DNA from: an uncultured Acidobacteriota bacterium
Lineage (GTDB): Bacteria > Acidobacteriota > Terriglobia > Terriglobales > Acidobacteriaceae
Direction: 5' to 3'
NCBI GenBank assembly: GCA_903932385.1
Contig: CAIZGA010000457.1
Location: 1 to 7,077, forward strand
Length of the DNA: 7,077 nt
Made by a program: the position numbers and the translations under genes. The first letter of the stretch is position 1, and each line of letters begins with the position of its first letter. The notes below the pieces were generated by a model, which saw only the letters and a program-made list of their open reading frames with translations, did not search any database and was not told where the DNA came from. Shown one piece after another: positions 5,653 through 7,077 of this stretch.

Positions 5653-5680
5653 TTTGAACAGTTTTCTGTGCAATTTCAAA
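5653..5680 (+). promoter_or_regulatory. Nested inverted repeats upstream of the DUF5666 gene (possible operator)
   Basis: The outer arms TTTGAA (5653-5658) and TTCAAA (5675-5680) are 22 bp apart centre to centre, about two helical turns. Inside them ACAG-TTTT-CTGT (5658-5669) forms a second perfect but short dyad. TTGAAC at 5654-5659 could serve as a -35 box, but no TAnnnT box lies at the right distance. The rest of the 186-nt gap between moaC and the gene at 5823 shows no gene and no clear terminator. Confidence 0.25.
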
Positions 5681-5822
5681 GCTGCCTACAAGGTTCGCCG
5701 GCAAATTCTCCTACTCCTACCTGCATCTTTTCGCCCTTCGATTCCGTCTCTCCACCAGCAATCTGCCGAGATCCTGCCATGTTTGGCGGCGGATGCTTCT
5801 AGAAAGAATGGGGAAATCGTCT

Positions 5823-6566
5823 ATGCAGATGCATCAGAACTCCACCAAAACCACCGCAGCACTGCGGGGTGCTCTTATTGTTCTCATTTTTCTCGCAGGC
5901 ATTGCCTGCAGTGTTTCCAGCGCACAGGGTGGCGGCGGCATGCGCGGCCCACGCTTCAGTGGTCTGGTCACCGCTGTCACATCCACTAGCGTGACTGCAA
6001 AAAATGAAGCCGGTGTCAGCTACACCATCACCATCACTGGCGATACACGCCTGATGCGCCGCGGCGCTGCCGGTACCCCGCCGGATGAAATCAATCCCTC
6101 CGACATCAAGGTGAATGACGTCATCACCGCGATGGGAGAGATTGACGATACCGCTCACACTGTGCAGGCCAGCATCGTGCTCGATGTGACCGGCGATTTA
6201 GCCGCGGCACTCCGCGCCAATGAAGCCAACCTCGGCAAAACATGGGTCGCCGGTAAAGTGACAGCCATTGACGGCACTACCATCACAGTCTTGCGCAATG
6301 ACGGCGTCAGCCAGAAAATCACCGCAGATACATCCACGTCCTTCGTTCGCGCACCGCAGCGCGGCGGCGGTGGTGGCGGCGGCGCACCTGCAGCTCCTGA
6401 CCCAATCACTCTGGCCGACATCAAAGTCGGTGACAACATCAGCGCCACCGGTGCACTCAAGGGAGACAGTTTTGTTCCTGACCACGTTACCGCTGGCGGT
6501 CAGCCCGCAGGATACGGCGGACCCCAGGCCGGCTTCGGTGGTCGTCGCCCGGGCGGCTCCATCTAA
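5823..6566 (+). CDS. Exported protein with two tandem DUF5666 repeats and Gly-rich tail
   Basis: The product is 247 residues from ATG 5823, which has GGGGAAA 6 nt upstream. In-frame ATGs at 5793, 5808 and 5829 are alternatives that change only the N-terminus. A signal peptide is clear: Lys/Arg-containing start, hydrophobic ALIVLIFLAGIA, probable cleavage at SSA|QGGG (after residue 34). The Cys in the hydrophobic stretch does not fit a lipobox well. Two homologous beta repeats follow, at about residues 45-121 and 141-224. Each has a G(L/K)VTA(V/I) opening strand, a TSVTAKNEAGVSYTI-type strand pair, a basic turn and an IKV(N/G)D-I-A-G closing segment. A run of seven glycines (6363-6383) sits in a loop of the second repeat, and the tail is Gly/Pro rich. 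I recognise DUF5666, a domain of unknown function with an OB-like appearance. Periplasmic location is inferred. The substrate is unknown. Confidence 0.82.
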   Translation: MQMHQNSTKTTAALRGALIVLIFLAGIACSVSSAQGGGGMRGPRFSGLVTAVTSTSVTAKNEAGVSYTITITGDTRLMRRGAAGTPPDEINPSDIKVNDVITAMGEIDDTAHTVQASIVLDVTGDLAAALRANEANLGKTWVAGKVTAIDGTTITVLRNDGVSQKITADTSTSFVRAPQRGGGGGGGAPAAPDPITLADIKVGDNISATGALKGDSFVPDHVTAGGQPAGYGGPQAGFGGRRPGGSI

Positions 6567-6667
6567 CGTTTTCTGAAGTTGCAAATCAGATGTAAAGAAC
6601 GAACGTCCCACTTCACCCAGTGCATCACCTGAACCAAACTGCCGTACCTTAGCAAATTACCCGTAGA

Positions 6668-6697
6668 GCGCGTCCTCACAGTATGTCGAGGGCGCGC
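6668..6697 (+). other. GC-rich hairpin in the leader region of the last gene
   Basis: The arms GCGCGTCCTC (6668-6677) and GAGGGCGCGC (6688-6697) pair over 10 bp with one G-U wobble around a 10-nt loop. No T-tract follows directly, so it is a poor match to an intrinsic terminator of the DUF5666 gene, whose stop lies 102 nt upstream. It could be a leader structure controlling the downstream gene, or a factor-assisted terminator stem. The rest of the gap 6567-6765 shows no gene and no convincing promoter. Confidence 0.4.
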
Positions 6698-6754
6698 CGT
6701 GGGTATCCCGCTTATCGAATTGCCGAGTTTTTTCCGGCCAACGCGCACATGTTT

Positions 6755-6760
6755 CAGGAG
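6755..6760 (+). promoter_or_regulatory. Ribosome binding site CAGGAG for the last gene
   Basis: CAGGAG lies 5 nt before GTG 6766 and 11 nt before the in-frame GTG 6772. The spacing favours 6766 as the start. A six-codon ATG frame (6749-6769) covers this site and ends at an ATGTGA that overlaps the GTG start. Confidence 0.6.
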
Positions 6761-6765
6761 CGGAT

Positions 6766-7077
6766 GTGACAGTGAAGTCCTCAGCGAAATATTCTTTGCC
6801 GCATCGTCAGTTGATTTCCCGCTGGCTATTGTTGACGATTGCCATCGCCTCGCCGATGTATGCCCAGACGCCAGCAACTCCGGCCGTAGCGGCAACACCA
6901 GCGCCTGCAGCCGCGCAGGGTGGCACACTGCATGGCGCCATCGTCGCCGGCAACCCGGCACAACTGAACGTGGCCACGCCTCCGCAGAAGCTGACCGGCA
7001 CACCACTGCCCGGTGTCACCATCACGGCCACCAATACGCTCACCGGCAAACGTTATGCCACTACAACAGACATCACC
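6766..7077 (+). CDS. Exported CarboxypepD_reg protein, probable TonB-dependent receptor, 5' part
   Basis: The first 104 codons are visible from GTG 6766, and the frame is still open at the window edge. GTG 6772 is the alternative start. Residues 1-33 form a signal peptide (basic MTVKSSAKYS ... R, hydrophobic LLLTIAIASP, cleavage MYA|Q). A low-complexity Ala/Pro/Thr linker follows at about 34-51. From residue 52 a CarboxypepD_reg domain starts (GGTLHGAIVAG), interrupted by an insert of about 17 residues (NPAQLNVATPPQKLTGT) before it resumes as PLPGVTITATNTLTGKRYATTTD. Family knowledge: in Acidobacteria this N-terminal layout commonly precedes a large outer-membrane TonB-dependent receptor-like barrel, and the TATNTLTGK-type wording is typical of those. 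The barrel itself is beyond the window, so the receptor assignment is an inference. Confidence 0.75.
   Translation, partial: MTVKSSAKYSLPHRQLISRWLLLTIAIASPMYAQTPATPAVAATPAPAAAQGGTLHGAIVAGNPAQLNVATPPQKLTGTPLPGVTITATNTLTGKRYATTTDIT

Noticed and set aside
5587..5802. Small open frames in the gap after moaC
   Set aside because: They overlap the moaC end or the DUF5666 start, have no ribosome binding site and show no motif.

Overview
The window looks like chromosomal DNA of a Terriglobia-type member of the Acidobacteriota. This is an inference. It rests on moderate-to-high GC content and on several exported proteins that open with a carboxypeptidase-regulatory-like (CarboxypepD_reg) fold. One of them belongs to a family with a 'LHQDPRYY ... 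CKGDN ... GISNYYYP' C-terminal domain that I associate with this phylum. There is also a DUF5666 protein and the start of a probable TonB-dependent-receptor-type protein. All supported genes lie on the + strand. I see no mobile element, CRISPR array, tRNA or rRNA.

Layout: (1) 1-306, the 3' part of a queD-type 6-carboxytetrahydropterin synthase, cut by the window edge. (2) 392-1396, an exported CarboxypepD_reg protein with an uncharacterised C-terminal domain. (3) 1451-2524, an exported 'purine nucleoside permease' (NUP family) protein. (4) 2596-3777, an exported CarboxypepD_reg plus TPR protein, closed by a convincing intrinsic terminator at 3799-3836. (5) 3864-5123 moeA and 5139-5636 moaC, a two-gene molybdenum-cofactor unit with a 15-nt gap. 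(6) 5823-6566, an exported protein with two tandem DUF5666 repeats and a Gly-rich tail. (7) 6766-7077, the first 104 codons of an exported CarboxypepD_reg protein that runs off the window.

Functionally there are two layers. The cytoplasmic layer is pterin chemistry: QueD for 7-deazaguanine/queuosine, MoaC and MoeA for molybdenum cofactor. Both pathways start from GTP. The envelope layer consists of signal-peptide proteins, three of them with the same beta-sandwich module. The NUP protein links the two themes only loosely, through purine nucleosides.

The most interesting non-coding signal is a shared promoter layout. The genes at 392 and 1451 are preceded by ATTGART-N15-TTACCAT-N5-ATG with identical spacing. 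A close variant lies before the TPR gene (TTGAAT-N17-TTACCGT-N5-ATG, followed by an AAGGAG ribosome binding site and a second ATG). In the first two genes the -10-like box is so close to the ATG that the mRNAs are predicted to be leaderless. The moeA GTG start may be similar. I did not find a clear new defence or mobile system here. The other items worth a second look are the uncharacterised domain at 392-1396, the NUP 'permease' that has no membrane helices, active-site deviations in MoeA and MoaC, and a hairpin in the leader of the last gene.
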